Of a stretch of 64,000 bases of DNA, positions 1-7,919 are shown one piece after another (positions within the stretch are counted from its first letter, which is position 1; the number at the start of each line of letters is the position of its first letter). The notes under the pieces were generated by a model, which saw nothing but the letters and a program-made list of their open reading frames with translations, was not told where the DNA came from and did not search any database. Origin of the DNA: Streptomyces polyasparticus (GTDB taxonomy: Bacteria; Actinomycetota; Actinomycetes; Streptomycetales; Streptomycetaceae); the NCBI RefSeq assembly GCF_014493765.1, contig NZ_JACTVJ010000006.1:620001-684000 (forward strand), in the 5' to 3' direction. The translations under genes and the position numbers were made by a program.

Positions 1-642
1 CGCGAGCTGATCCAGGGCGCCGCGACCGCCGCCTTCGGCTCGCCCGTCGCCCGCAAGGCCGACGAGAGCGGCAAGCTCGTCGAGCACGACATCTCCGGGC
101 TCTGGCCGGTCAAGACCGTATACGGGGCGATCTCCGAGGCGCTCGGCGAAGAGGTCACCGCCGACACCGAACCGCCCGCGCTGCACCGGCTCTGCGACAA
201 GAGCGGAGTTCCGTACACGGCCGAGATGGGCCGCGGCGACGTGGTTCTTGAGATGTACGAGCGCCTGGTCGAGGAGAAGACCAAGCTGCCCACCTTCTAC
301 AAGGACTTCCCGACCGATGTCTCCCCGCTGACCCGCCAGCATCGCACCGACCCGCGGCTCGCCGAACGCTGGGACCTGGTCGCCTTCGGCACCGAACTCG
401 GCACCGCCTACTCGGAGTTGACCGACCCGGTCGAGCAGCGCCGGCGTCTGACCGCGCAGTCGCTGCTCGCGGCCGGCGGCGACCCCGAGGCGATGGAGCT
501 GGACGAGGACTTCCTCGACGCCCTCGAATACGCGATGCCGCCCACCGGCGGTCTGGGCATCGGCGTGGACCGGCTCGTCATGTTCCTCACGGGCCTGACG
601 ATCCGCGAGACGCTGCCGTTCCCCCTTGTACGCCGCCGCTGA
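1..642 (+). CDS. lysS: Lysyl-tRNA synthetase, C-terminal part (5' end outside window)
   Basis: The frame is open from base 1, so this is the last 213 residues of a class II lysyl-tRNA synthetase, which charges tRNA-Lys in the cytosol. The class II motif 3 is seen at about residues 183-198 ([16 protein letters not shown]). Before it is the conserved stretch [15 protein letters not shown], and the end ETLPFPLV is typical. Motifs 1 and 2 lie outside the window. In actinobacteria this end is shared by stand-alone LysRS and by LysX, in which an MprF-like membrane domain is fused to LysRS; the missing N-terminus would decide which. The family call is firm, the subtype open. Confidence 0.93.
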   Translation, partial: RELIQGAATAAFGSPVARKADESGKLVEHDISGLWPVKTVYGAISEALGEEVTADTEPPALHRLCDKSGVPYTAEMGRGDVVLEMYERLVEEKTKLPTFYKDFPTDVSPLTRQHRTDPRLAERWDLVAFGTELGTAYSELTDPVEQRRRLTAQSLLAAGGDPEAMELDEDFLDALEYAMPPTGGLGIGVDRLVMFLTGLTIRETLPFPLVRRR

Positions 643-737
643 CCGGCCCGCCACTTCTGACGGTTCCAACAGGTGCTTTCCCGCAGGCCCCCGTGTTGAT
701 GTACGGCGCGGGGGCCCGGCCGTGCGACGCATTAGTC

Positions 738-1574
738 ATGAAAAAGGAAGAACTGCTTCCGGGGCGCCGGGCGCTGCTGCGCGGCGCCGCCGGACTCTCT
801 CTCGTTCCCCTCGCCTCGACCGCGGGCTGCTTCGGCACCCCGCAGTCCGCACCGGCCGCCCCCGCGGGCGGCGCCCCCGCCCTCAGCCGTCCGCAGAAGC
901 CCGCCACGTACCGGCTCAGGCCCATCGCGGGCTACGGCCCCGCCCGTTCGCTGCCGGCCGCGGCCCCCGTCCGCTCCAAGCCGATCCTGCGCCTGGCCAG
1001 CCGCAACCGCACGATGGTCCTCACCTTCGACGACGGCCCCGACCCGCGCTTCACCCCGCACATCCTGCGCACCCTGCGCCGGCACCACGTGCGCGCGATG
1101 TTCTTCGTCTGCGGCGAGATGGCCGAGCAGTCGCCCGACCTGCTGCGCGAGATGGTCGACGACGGGCATCTCATCGGCAACCACACCTGGACCCACCCGC
1201 AGCTGCTGAGGCTGCGGCGCTCCGGGGTGCAGCGCGAGATCGAGTCCACCAGCGAGGTCGTGCGGCGGACGGTGGGCGAGGCCCCCTTGTGGTTCCGTGC
1301 GCCGTACGGGGCGTGGAACCGGCACGCCTTTGAGATCGGCGCGAGCCTCGGCATGGAGCCTCTCGCGTGGACCACGGACTCCCTCGACTGGACGGAGCCC
1401 GGCACCCGCAAGGTGGTCGACAACGTGCTGCGCGGGGCCGGTTCAGGGGTGGTGATCCTCAACCACGATGCGGGCGGCAACCGTTGGCAGAGCGTGGAGG
1501 CGCTGCGGATCTATCTGCCGCGGCTGCTCGACGACGGATACAGGTTCGGACTTCCGCAGCGCAGGATTACCTGA
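738..1574 (+). CDS. Polysaccharide deacetylase (NodB domain) lipoprotein
   Basis: Predicted extracytoplasmic deacetylase of N-acetylated glycans such as peptidoglycan or chitin oligomers. The 278-residue protein starts at the ATG that gives a signal sequence with twin arginines (GRRALLRG) and a lipobox ending at Cys31 (ASTAGC). This favours a lipid-anchored, possibly Tat-exported protein. The NodB domain follows: TFDDGPD at about 96-102 (metal-binding Asp98/Asp99), the metal-binding His pair HTWTH at 149-153, RAPYG, and a late LNHD motif. An upstream in-frame start at 693 would add 15 residues that fit no signal peptide. It ends in a strong hairpin shared with the convergent sortase gene. Confidence 0.9.
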   Translation: MKKEELLPGRRALLRGAAGLSLVPLASTAGCFGTPQSAPAAPAGGAPALSRPQKPATYRLRPIAGYGPARSLPAAAPVRSKPILRLASRNRTMVLTFDDGPDPRFTPHILRTLRRHHVRAMFFVCGEMAEQSPDLLREMVDDGHLIGNHTWTHPQLLRLRRSGVQREIESTSEVVRRTVGEAPLWFRAPYGAWNRHAFEIGASLGMEPLAWTTDSLDWTEPGTRKVVDNVLRGAGSGVVILNHDAGGNRWQSVEALRIYLPRLLDDGYRFGLPQRRIT

Positions 1575-1622
1575 TACGCGACGACGCACTGTCGTCGTCT
1601 GCGCGAATGACCGGCAATACGG

Positions 1623-1654
1623 CGAAAGGCCCGCCCAGTTGGGCGGGCCTTTCG
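1623..1654. terminator. Bidirectional terminator hairpin
   Basis: A perfect 15-bp stem (1623-1637 with 1640-1654) and 2-base loop lie between the convergent deacetylase and sortase genes. The arms contain AAAGGCCCGCCC, so each strand ends in a short T run. Confidence 0.85.
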
Positions 1655-1684
1655 CTATGCCGGCTGCCAGGGAATCAGGTGTCC

Positions 1685-2341
1685 TCAGCGGGTCTCGACG
1701 AGGCGGGCGAAGACCACCACATTCCCGTCGTAGCCGTCCTTCTTGGTGAATCCGCCACCGCAGGTGATGACACGCAGTTCGGGGGCACCCGTCGAGTTGT
1801 ACACCTTCCCGCCGGGGAAGTTGGCCTTCGAGAACACTTCGACGCCGTACACCTGGAATACGGCCGTCTTGCCGTCCCTGCGGCTCACTTCCACATGGTT
1901 TCCCTTTTTGAGGGAGCCGAGCCCGTAGAACACCGCGGGTCCCTGATTGTTGTCGACATGGCCGACGATCACGGAGGTGCCGTTCTCGCCGGGCGAGACG
2001 GCGCCGGTGAACCAGCCCGCCAGATTGGGGTCCTCGGGCGGCGGTGCGTCCACCCAGCCCTCCGCGTCCAGGCCCACCGGCTGGATCGGCGCGTTCACCT
2101 GGATCTGGTCGATCCTGATCCGCTCGGCGATCGAGAACGGCAGTGCCTGTACGCCAACCACCCGGGGTTCCCCCGCCGTCACCGCCTCGGCGGCCGAAGC
2201 CGGCTGCGGAGGCCCCACGGCGAATTCGCCGGACCCGTTACGGATCAGTGCGAGGCCGGTGAGCAGAACAAGCGCTATGACACCCCACGGGGCGCGCTTC
2301 TTCTGCGGCTCCTCCTCCTGAGCACCGTGTGCCGAATCCAT
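1685..2341 (-). CDS. Class F sortase
   Basis: Membrane-anchored cysteine transpeptidase of 218 residues. One N-terminal transmembrane segment lies at about 19-33 after a charged cytoplasmic tail, followed by a linker and the sortase beta-barrel. Visible active-site candidates are His128 in VIVGHVDN, Cys194 in LRVITCGG and Arg213 in VVVFARL. Class F enzymes are common in actinobacteria, often without an obvious dedicated substrate. The flanking genes at 2677 and 3246 encode secreted proteins with a C-terminal membrane anchor but no readable LPxTG or LAxTG, so they are not clear substrates. The RBS AGGGGAC precedes the ATG. Its promoter region shares a motif with the gene at 3246. Confidence 0.9.
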   Translation of the reverse strand: MDSAHGAQEEEPQKKRAPWGVIALVLLTGLALIRNGSGEFAVGPPQPASAAEAVTAGEPRVVGVQALPFSIAERIRIDQIQVNAPIQPVGLDAEGWVDAPPPEDPNLAGWFTGAVSPGENGTSVIVGHVDNNQGPAVFYGLGSLKKGNHVEVSRRDGKTAVFQVYGVEVFSKANFPGGKVYNSTGAPELRVITCGGGFTKKDGYDGNVVVFARLVETR

Positions 2342-2676
2342 TCACAGTCCCCTCTCGACGCGGCAGTTGTCCCACGCCGTTCGCGCATGCAGGAAACGCT
2401 AAGTGGATTGGGCGCGGGCGGCGATCGGTCGGATGCGAACGGGTGGTGGAACGCGGCCGCCTGCGCCATCCGAGTCGACTTGCCGAGAACATTTCTGACG
2501 GTCTGTGACCTGCGGTGATATCCGGCTCGGGGAAAAGCGCTCGGCGTGTCGCTCACCGGTACGGACCAGCCCCGAAATGCGGGTGAGCGCAGGGCGTTCG
2601 AGGGTCTGATCTGAAAGGCGCTTCTCGCCGATTGACCGGGGGAACATTCCCCGGGGCGTCTTTCGCGGAGGTCCAC
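2342..2676. other. Divergent intergenic region, no gene seen
   Basis: These 335 bases separate the sortase (minus) and the secreted protein at 2677 (plus). Apart from the promoter-like motif at 2396-2426 and the RBS GGAGGT before 2677, nothing is recognised. No credible small open frame with an RBS was seen. Confidence 0.5.
2396..2426 (-). promoter_or_regulatory. Candidate sortase promoter shared with gene at 3246
   Basis: Read on the minus strand, GATCGC is followed after 19 bases by TAGCGTTTC. The same two blocks with the same 19-base spacing occur at 3888-3918 before another minus-strand gene. TAGCGT fits the TAnnnT -10 pattern of Streptomyces vegetative promoters. The sortase start is 55 bases downstream. 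Inferred only from the shared sequence. Confidence 0.45.
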
Positions 2677-3162
2677 ATGCGTACTACTCGTGCCCTGGCG
2701 GCCCTGGGCGCCGCCGGTGCTCTCCTCGTCGTCACCGCACCGTCGGCCGGCGCCTGGGACGCGTCCACCATCAGCGTGGACCCGACCGTCGCGGGTCGCG
2801 GCACCCACGTGGCGGTGAACGTCGTCGCCCCCGAGTGCAGCGGCGGAGGCACCGTGTACTCGAGCGCGTTCGAGCACGGCAGCGCGCCGCTCAGCGGGAC
2901 CAGCAACGGCGGCCACGCCAACCCGAAGATCAGCCACACCGCTTCGTTCGGCCGCCACGACGTCACCGTCCACTGCAGGGGTTCCCAGGTCACCAAGGCC
3001 CAGGCCCTCACGGTGATCGGTCCCGCTCACGGCGGCACCGGCGGCTCCGTCAACGCCGGCGCCACCTCCACCGACATCGCCATCGGCACCGGCCTGGTGG
3101 CGGCCGCGGTGGCCGGCGGCGGGATGTTCTGGCTGCGGCGCCGGGGCGAGTCCAAGGCCTGA
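2677..3162 (+). CDS. Secreted membrane-anchored protein, Ig-like, unknown function
   Basis: The 161-residue protein starts at an ATG 5 bases after GGAGGT. A signal peptide (MRTTRALAALGAAG, cleavage near SAGA-W) leads into a beta-rich domain (SVDPTVAGRGTHVAVNV) with two cysteines, at ECSGG and VHCRG. A Gly-rich spacer, one C-terminal transmembrane helix and an RRRGESKA cytoplasmic tail follow. The plan (signal, small beta domain, TM, Arg-rich tail) is shared with the gene at 3246, so the two are probably paralogs. The anchor resembles a sortase sorting signal but lacks a recognisable pentapeptide. Exposed on the outer face of the membrane; function unknown. Confidence 0.8.
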   Translation: MRTTRALAALGAAGALLVVTAPSAGAWDASTISVDPTVAGRGTHVAVNVVAPECSGGGTVYSSAFEHGSAPLSGTSNGGHANPKISHTASFGRHDVTVHCRGSQVTKAQALTVIGPAHGGTGGSVNAGATSTDIAIGTGLVAAAVAGGGMFWLRRRGESKA

Positions 3163-3178
3163 CGGTTTCCCTGCAGAC

Positions 3179-3220
3179 GCACTTCGCCCCCGGATCCGAA
3201 CGGATCCGGGGGCGAAGTGC
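3179..3220. terminator. Bidirectional terminator, 20-bp perfect stem
   Basis: Arms 3179-3198 and 3201-3220 are perfect reverse complements around a 2-base loop (core TTCGCCCCCGGATCCG). They sit between the converging secreted-protein genes at 2677 and 3246. Confidence 0.88.
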
Positions 3221-3245
3221 TGTGCACTGCTCAGGAGTCGGGGGC

Positions 3246-3812
3246 TCAGGAGTGTTCGCCGTCGGCCGGCCGGCGGCGCGCGAAGTGCAGCGCCGAGCCC
3301 AGGGCGCCGGCGATGAGCACGGCACCGAAGGCGATCTCGCCGAAGTCGAGGTCGGCGAGGCTGCCGCCGATACCTGCCTTCACACCGTGGTGGATCGGCG
3401 GGTTGGTGGGCTGATGGGTCCAGCCGCCGCTGCCCGAGGCGATGGTCAGGTTCGTGGTCCCGGTCTCGCCCTTGCAGCTGAACGTCACGGTGTACATCGC
3501 GCCGGGCTTGGCGTCCCAGTCCACGGTGGCGGTGGCGCTCTGTCCGGGGGAGATCCGCACGGTGTCGAACACGCCCGAGGAGGCCGTGGCCGTGTCCGAG
3601 CAGCCGTCGACCTTCAGCGTCACCTGGCCGCCCGCCGCGATGGTCGAGGGCGTGACGCTGAATCCGTACGAGGTGATGTTGTTGTCGCCCATGACCGCGG
3701 ACTTCGCCTCGGTCTTCACCTCGGCCTGTGCGGGCGGCATGCCGATCGTGAGGGCGCAGACGGTCGCGGGAGCGAGCAGAGCGAGCGCTGGGAAGCTGCG
3801 TATCGCACGCAT
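3246..3812 (-). CDS. Secreted membrane-anchored protein, Ig-like, unknown function
   Basis: The 188-residue product has a signal peptide (cleavage near AQA-E) and a beta-sandwich-like domain opening with FSVTPSTIAAGGQVTLKV, with single cysteines in DGCSD and FSCKG. A linker, a C-terminal hydrophobic helix (about 160-175) and an ARRRPADGEHS tail follow. The layout copies that of the convergent gene at 2677, which points to duplication and divergence. No LPxTG-type motif is visible. The ATG has GGAGGACT upstream. A motif pair upstream (3888-3918) matches the one before the sortase, suggesting joint expression with it. Function unknown. Confidence 0.8.
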   Translation of the reverse strand: MRAIRSFPALALLAPATVCALTIGMPPAQAEVKTEAKSAVMGDNNITSYGFSVTPSTIAAGGQVTLKVDGCSDTATASSGVFDTVRISPGQSATATVDWDAKPGAMYTVTFSCKGETGTTNLTIASGSGGWTHQPTNPPIHHGVKAGIGGSLADLDFGEIAFGAVLIAGALGSALHFARRRPADGEHS

Positions 3813-3887
3813 GATGAGTCCTCCGGGTCCCCGAGGAGCAGCCGCGGACCTTACCGCTGTTGCCGGAAATGCACCTCGATGCCCGAA

Positions 3888-3918
3888 ACGCTAAGGAGGC
3901 GCCCGTACGGCCGCGATC
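3888..3918 (-). promoter_or_regulatory. Candidate promoter shared with sortase gene
   Basis: On the minus strand GATCGC, 19 bases, then TAGCGTTTC, identical in blocks and spacing to 2396-2426. The start of the gene at 3246-3812 is 76 bases downstream. Confidence 0.45.
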
Positions 3919-4026
3919 GCTGTCGTACGAATGGGGCATACGCATGGGCCGTTGGTGGGACCCGGGCCGTGGCGCTGCCCGGTCGGGCAGCCGTGGTGTG
4001 CTGTCGCGCGGGGAACTGACGCCGGA

Positions 4027-5328
4027 TCAGGGGATGAGCCGGGTCTGCTTCGCCAGCCACGGGATGTTCTTCTCCAGGCCGGGGCGCCAGACCTGCCAGG
4101 TGTGGCCGCCGGGCAGCTCCATCAGCTGCACCTGCATCCCGGCCTTGCGCGCCGCGTCGTAGACCACCTTGGCCTGGGGGCCGAACGTGGCGTCGCCCGT
4201 GCCCGCGACGAAGACGCCGGCGGTGTCGGGGAACTTCTGCCGGGCCATCACGTCCATCGGGTTGACCTTGCGGAAGGCCGCCTCGTCGCCGCCGAAGATG
4301 GTGTTGACCGTCTGCTGGTGGCTGCCGATCGAGGGTTCGTCCTCGCCGGAGATGTCGATGAAGGCGCCGTAGCGCCGCGGGGCGTTCACGGCGATCTGCA
4401 GCGAGCAGGTGCCGCCGTTGGAGAGGCCGGAAATGGCCCACTGCTTGCGGTCCTTCGCGGCCTGCAGGTGCGTGGCGACCCAGTCGGGGACGTCCTCGGA
4501 GAGATACGTCTGCACCTTGCCGAGCTTGCCGTCCACGCACAGCGGGTTGTTGAACGGCGAGCCCAGCGGGTCCGCGACGACCACGATCGGCGCGAGCCCC
4601 CCGTGCTGCGCCGCGAACTCGTCCATCATCATCGGCAGCTGCCCCGACGTGACCCAGTTCTCCGGCGCTCCGGGCTGGCCCGGCATCAGCACGAGCACGG
4701 GCAGCAGGGGGCGCGGCGATGCGTGGTAGGCGGGCGGCAGATAGACATACGCGGTCTGCGCCTTGAATCCGGACTTCACGCCCGGAATCGGGGTCTGCGA
4801 CAGGGTGCCCTTCGCGGGCAGGTCCTTCGGCGGCTTCCACACGTCAGCGACCGTCTTGCCCTCGGGCACCTCGAGGACGGGCTGCGTGGTGCCGGTGGCG
4901 TCCTTGAGGCTGACCGTGTCCTGCGGGCCGAGCAGCGTGCGTACGGTCGGGTAGTTGTCGAAGTAGATGTTGACCTGGTTCATCGCGTACAGGGACACGA
5001 AGAGCGCGGCGAACAGGGCTGCGGGCCGGCTCCGCCAGCGCAGGAAGCGCATCTTGAAGGCGGCAAGCAGCAGGCCGAGCAGCAGGATGCCGATCCAGAA
5101 GAGGACCTCGAAGGGCAGCTCGTCGGGGAAGGGCTGCCACCAGTCGTTGACGATGACCTTGACCAGGTACGTCAGGAGCGCGGCGGCCACCAGGGCCGCC
5201 GGCAGCCAGCGGGTCCACCAGCGGCGGTCGCGGGTGATGAGCAGGAAGGCGAGCGAGAGCAGGCCGAGCACCCGCAGCACGACCGGGAGCGGACCGTCGA
5301 CCAGGGACCAGTCGAGCGGCCCCGCCAT
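4027..5328 (-). CDS. Membrane-tethered alpha/beta-hydrolase esterase (esterase D / antigen 85-like)
   Basis: The 433-residue protein begins with several transmembrane helices (about 15-130). An extracytoplasmic alpha/beta-hydrolase domain of the putative esterase family follows. The nucleophile is Ser303 in the GLSNGG elbow, and the likely catalytic His is His409 in PGGHTWQVW. Family members act as esterases or acyl/mycolyl transferases at the cell surface; the substrate here is unknown. The start chosen is the ATG overlapping the stop of the small upstream gene (TGATG), so the two are translationally coupled. The gene at 47881 encodes a paralog of the same architecture inside the island. Confidence 0.82.
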   Translation of the reverse strand: MAGPLDWSLVDGPLPVVLRVLGLLSLAFLLITRDRRWWTRWLPAALVAAALLTYLVKVIVNDWWQPFPDELPFEVLFWIGILLLGLLLAAFKMRFLRWRSRPAALFAALFVSLYAMNQVNIYFDNYPTVRTLLGPQDTVSLKDATGTTQPVLEVPEGKTVADVWKPPKDLPAKGTLSQTPIPGVKSGFKAQTAYVYLPPAYHASPRPLLPVLVLMPGQPGAPENWVTSGQLPMMMDEFAAQHGGLAPIVVVADPLGSPFNNPLCVDGKLGKVQTYLSEDVPDWVATHLQAAKDRKQWAISGLSNGGTCSLQIAVNAPRRYGAFIDISGEDEPSIGSHQQTVNTIFGGDEAAFRKVNPMDVMARQKFPDTAGVFVAGTGDATFGPQAKVVYDAARKAGMQVQLMELPGGHTWQVWRPGLEKNIPWLAKQTRLIP

Positions 5329-5573
5329 CACCACGCGTGCGCTCCGGGTCCGCGCCACTCGACCAGATGGGGGTCGTCGAGGGACATGTCGGCATCGCTG
5401 AGCCCCGCGCGGCGCAGGAACTCCACGAGGTCCGCGTCGTCGTACGCGGTGCCCAGGGCGACCCCGCGTACCTCGACACGGCGTCCCGGGTGCCCCGCAC
5501 GGGGCGGGTGGACCACGATCGGCGCTTGCCAGGGCATGCCCTCAGGGTGCGTCAGGCGATGCAATTCGGCCAT
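5328..5573 (-). CDS. Small conserved-looking hypothetical protein coupled to esterase
   Basis: An 81-residue soluble protein, not recognised. It has no signal peptide or membrane segment and carries an acidic middle (DDADLVEFLRRAGLSDADM). Its stop codon overlaps the start of the esterase gene by one base, which supports its being a real translated gene in a two-gene operon. The upstream region holds a GC-rich hairpin but no clear promoter. Confidence 0.6.
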   Translation of the reverse strand: MAELHRLTHPEGMPWQAPIVVHPPRAGHPGRRVEVRGVALGTAYDDADLVEFLRRAGLSDADMSLDDPHLVEWRGPGAHAW

Positions 5574-5771
5574 TTAGCTGCCTCCGGGTTTCCCGGGGTG
5601 CGTGGTGCCCGCGGATCGACTGCGGAAACCACAGGTCAGCGGGATGGGGGAGCCGTACGGGAAAAGAAATCTTGAAGTGGGTTGAACGCACCGGCCGTCC
5701 GCTTGCGTACCTAGGGCCATGTGCGGCGCATCCGGGCGCCGCAGCACATCAGCGGACCATGGGAGTTCAGG

Positions 5772-6719
5772 ATGAAGACCTGGCGGAGCGCCTCGATCGC
5801 GGCGGCAGCAGCGGCCCTGTTGGCGCTGACGACGGCGTGCGGTCAGGAGAAGGGTTCCGACGAGCCGAACGGGCAGTCCGTGGGAAACGCGGCACCGGCC
5901 GACGGCGGGTACGGAGACGGATACGGCGGGGGCGAAGATGCTGGGGCGGAGGCTGCCGCGGCGAAGCCCGCAGGTCAGCTCGCTGTCTGGGACAGCAAGG
6001 AGCTCGGCGAGGTCGTCACCGACAGCGCGGGATTCACGCTCTACCGCTTCGACGAGGACACGGCGAAACCACCCAAGTCGAATTGTGAGGGGGACTGCGC
6101 GACCGCCTGGCCCGTGGTCGCCGCCGAAGGCGCCAAGGCCGCGCCGGGCGTGGACGAGGCCCTGATCGGCTCGGTCGAGCGGGCCGACGGCACTGAGCAG
6201 CTGACCATCGCGGGCTGGCCGATGTACCGCTACGCCAAGGACAAGCAGCCCGGCGACGCCAAGGGCCAGGGCGTGGGCGGCACATGGTTCGCCGCGGCGC
6301 CCGACGGCAAGAAGGCGTCCCCCGCCGCCGAGGACGCGGGCGGCGAGCAGGCCGACCCCGCGGGTCTGTCCACCCGTAAGGACCCGAAGCTCGGCGAGAT
6401 CGTCGTCGACAAGAACGGAATGACCGTCTACCGCTTCAAGAAGGACTCCGCTTGGCCGATGAAGTCGGCTTGCACCGGTGACTGCCTCGAGAACTGGCCC
6501 GTCGTCGAGCCCGTGGACAAGAACGACACCGAAGGCATCCTCAAGAAGGGATTCGTGACCTTCGACAGGCCTGACGGCCTCCAGCAGCAGACCATCGACT
6601 GCTGGCCGCTGTACACCTACGCCGGCGACCAGGCGCCCGGTGACACCAACGGGCAGGGTGTGGGCGGCACTTGGTACGCCGTCTCGCCCCAGGGCAAGCT
6701 CGTCGGCGCACCCAAGTAG
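5772..6719 (+). CDS. SCO0930-type lipoprotein with secreted repeats (COG4315 / Lipoprotein_15)
   Basis: A lipoprotein of 315 residues: the signal peptide ends in the lipobox LTTAC with Cys23, then comes an acidic Gly-rich spacer. Two copies of the secreted repeat of unknown function follow, each with the pattern GEIVVDKNGMTVYRFKKD...CTGDC..NWPVV and ending in GQGVGGTWYAV. Each repeat keeps its CxGDC cysteine pair. The family is widespread in Streptomyces and anchored outside the membrane; its function is not established. The start is set by GGGAG upstream and the lipobox. In S. coelicolor, from memory, the homologue lies beside rmdA, as here. Confidence 0.85.
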   Translation: MKTWRSASIAAAAAALLALTTACGQEKGSDEPNGQSVGNAAPADGGYGDGYGGGEDAGAEAAAAKPAGQLAVWDSKELGEVVTDSAGFTLYRFDEDTAKPPKSNCEGDCATAWPVVAAEGAKAAPGVDEALIGSVERADGTEQLTIAGWPMYRYAKDKQPGDAKGQGVGGTWFAAAPDGKKASPAAEDAGGEQADPAGLSTRKDPKLGEIVVDKNGMTVYRFKKDSAWPMKSACTGDCLENWPVVEPVDKNDTEGILKKGFVTFDRPDGLQQQTIDCWPLYTYAGDQAPGDTNGQGVGGTWYAVSPQGKLVGAPK

Positions 6720-6745
6720 CGGCGCTCCCGCCGCGTGCGGCGGCA

Positions 6746-6788
6746 CGGGCCGGTTCCTCCACACCCCTGCGGTGGAGGAACCGGCCCG
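6746..6788 (+). terminator. Terminator after repeat lipoprotein
   Basis: A 17-bp perfect stem (6746-6762 with 6772-6788; core GCCGGTTCCTCCAC) with a 9-base loop, starting 27 bases after the lipoprotein stop. Confidence 0.8.
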
Positions 6789-6923
6789 TATTGTTTGCCC
6801 GAAGTCCGATGGCCGGAAGTGCAAAATTCCAAAAGGACTTGCGTCACACCCGGAGAAGTCCGTTGTGGAAGTGGGGAGTCGCGTTCCACCGCACCGAACT
6901 ACCCCAAAAGTGACGAGAATTCG

Positions 6924-6937
6924 GCTGCACGTGCAGC
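6924..6937. promoter_or_regulatory. Palindrome GCTGCACGTGCAGC
   Basis: Perfect 14-base dyad in the promoter region of the methyltransferase-rmdA pair. Possible dimeric regulator site; no regulator can be named. Confidence 0.3.
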
Positions 6938-7106
6938 TGCAGATGCACATGCCGGAGGCAGTGACCGAGAACGGACGAGCAATTTCCGGTTCGACTCGAC
7001 CCGCCTCCTGCCGATCAGTAGCCTCGCCTCGAACACCGGCTCGGTCACCCGCCCGAGAGATGCCGAACGCAGATACCGAACACAGATGCCGAACAGGGAG
7101 AATCTG

Positions 7107-7919
7107 ATGGAGCGACCCGCCTGGGCCCCGCGGGGCATCGATATCTCGGTGCCGAGCGTTTCGCGTATCTATGACTACTACCTAGGTGGTTCGCACAACT
7201 TCGAGTCGGATCGCGAAGCGGCCCGCAAGGCCATGGAGTTCATGCCGGGGCTGCCGAAGATCATGCAGGCGAATCGTGCCTTCATGAGACGGGCCGTGGG
7301 ATACGCCGTCGACCAGGGCATCACCCAGTTCCTCGATATCGGCTCGGGCATCCCGACGTTCGGCAACGTCCACGAGGTCGCCCAGGGCCTGCACCCGGGC
7401 GCCCGCGTCGCGTACGTGGACCACGACCCGGTGGCCGTCGCGCACAGCGAGGCCGTGCTCGAGGGCAACCCCGACACCGAGGTGCTCGCCGCCGACCTGA
7501 GAAAGCCGCGGGAGATCCTGGACAGCCCGCAGCTGTCCGGGCTGCTCGACCTCGACCGCCCCGTGGCCCTGCTGCTGGTGGCGGTCCTGCATTTCGTGGA
7601 GGACTCCGACGACCCCTACGAGGCGGTCGCCACGCTGCGGGACGCGCTCGCGCCCGGCAGCCTGCTGATCCTCACGCACGCCTCGTACGACGGGATACCG
7701 CTCCCGCAGGAGCAGGCCGGCGGCACGGTCGGGGTCTACAAGGACATCCGCAATCCGCTGATCATGCGCTCGGGCGACGAGATCGGACGGTTCTTCGAGG
7801 GCTACGAGATGGTCGAACCCGGGCTCGTCTCCATGCCGCTGTGGCGCCCGGACACCCCGCCGGAGCAGGAGGACCCGTACGCCTTCTCGGGGTACGCGGG
7901 TGTGGGGCTGCTGACGTGA
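7107..7919 (+). CDS. SAM-dependent methyltransferase of the PF04672 (DUF574) family
   Basis: 270 residues. The N-terminal signature SRIYDYYLGGSHNFESDR and the SAM-binding stretch FLDIGSGIPTFGNVHEVAQ, followed by YVDHDPVAV, place it in the actinobacterial S-adenosyl methyltransferase family PF04672, whose substrates are unknown. The ATG at 7107 follows GGGAG by six bases; an in-frame ATG at 7086 lacks such a site. Its stop overlaps the GTG start of the GGDEF-EAL gene (GTGA), so the two are translationally coupled and likely made together. Confidence 0.87.
   Translation: MERPAWAPRGIDISVPSVSRIYDYYLGGSHNFESDREAARKAMEFMPGLPKIMQANRAFMRRAVGYAVDQGITQFLDIGSGIPTFGNVHEVAQGLHPGARVAYVDHDPVAVAHSEAVLEGNPDTEVLAADLRKPREILDSPQLSGLLDLDRPVALLLVAVLHFVEDSDDPYEAVATLRDALAPGSLLILTHASYDGIPLPQEQAGGTVGVYKDIRNPLIMRSGDEIGRFFEGYEMVEPGLVSMPLWRPDTPPEQEDPYAFSGYAGVGLLT

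Larger units (their letters stand above)
6720..7106. other. Intergenic region upstream of methyltransferase-rmdA operon
   Basis: 387 bases with no gene seen. It holds the lipoprotein terminator and a perfect 14-base palindrome GCTGCACGTGCAGC at 6924-6937, about 170 bases before the methyltransferase start. The middle part is more AT-rich than its surroundings, fitting a promoter region. Confidence 0.5.
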
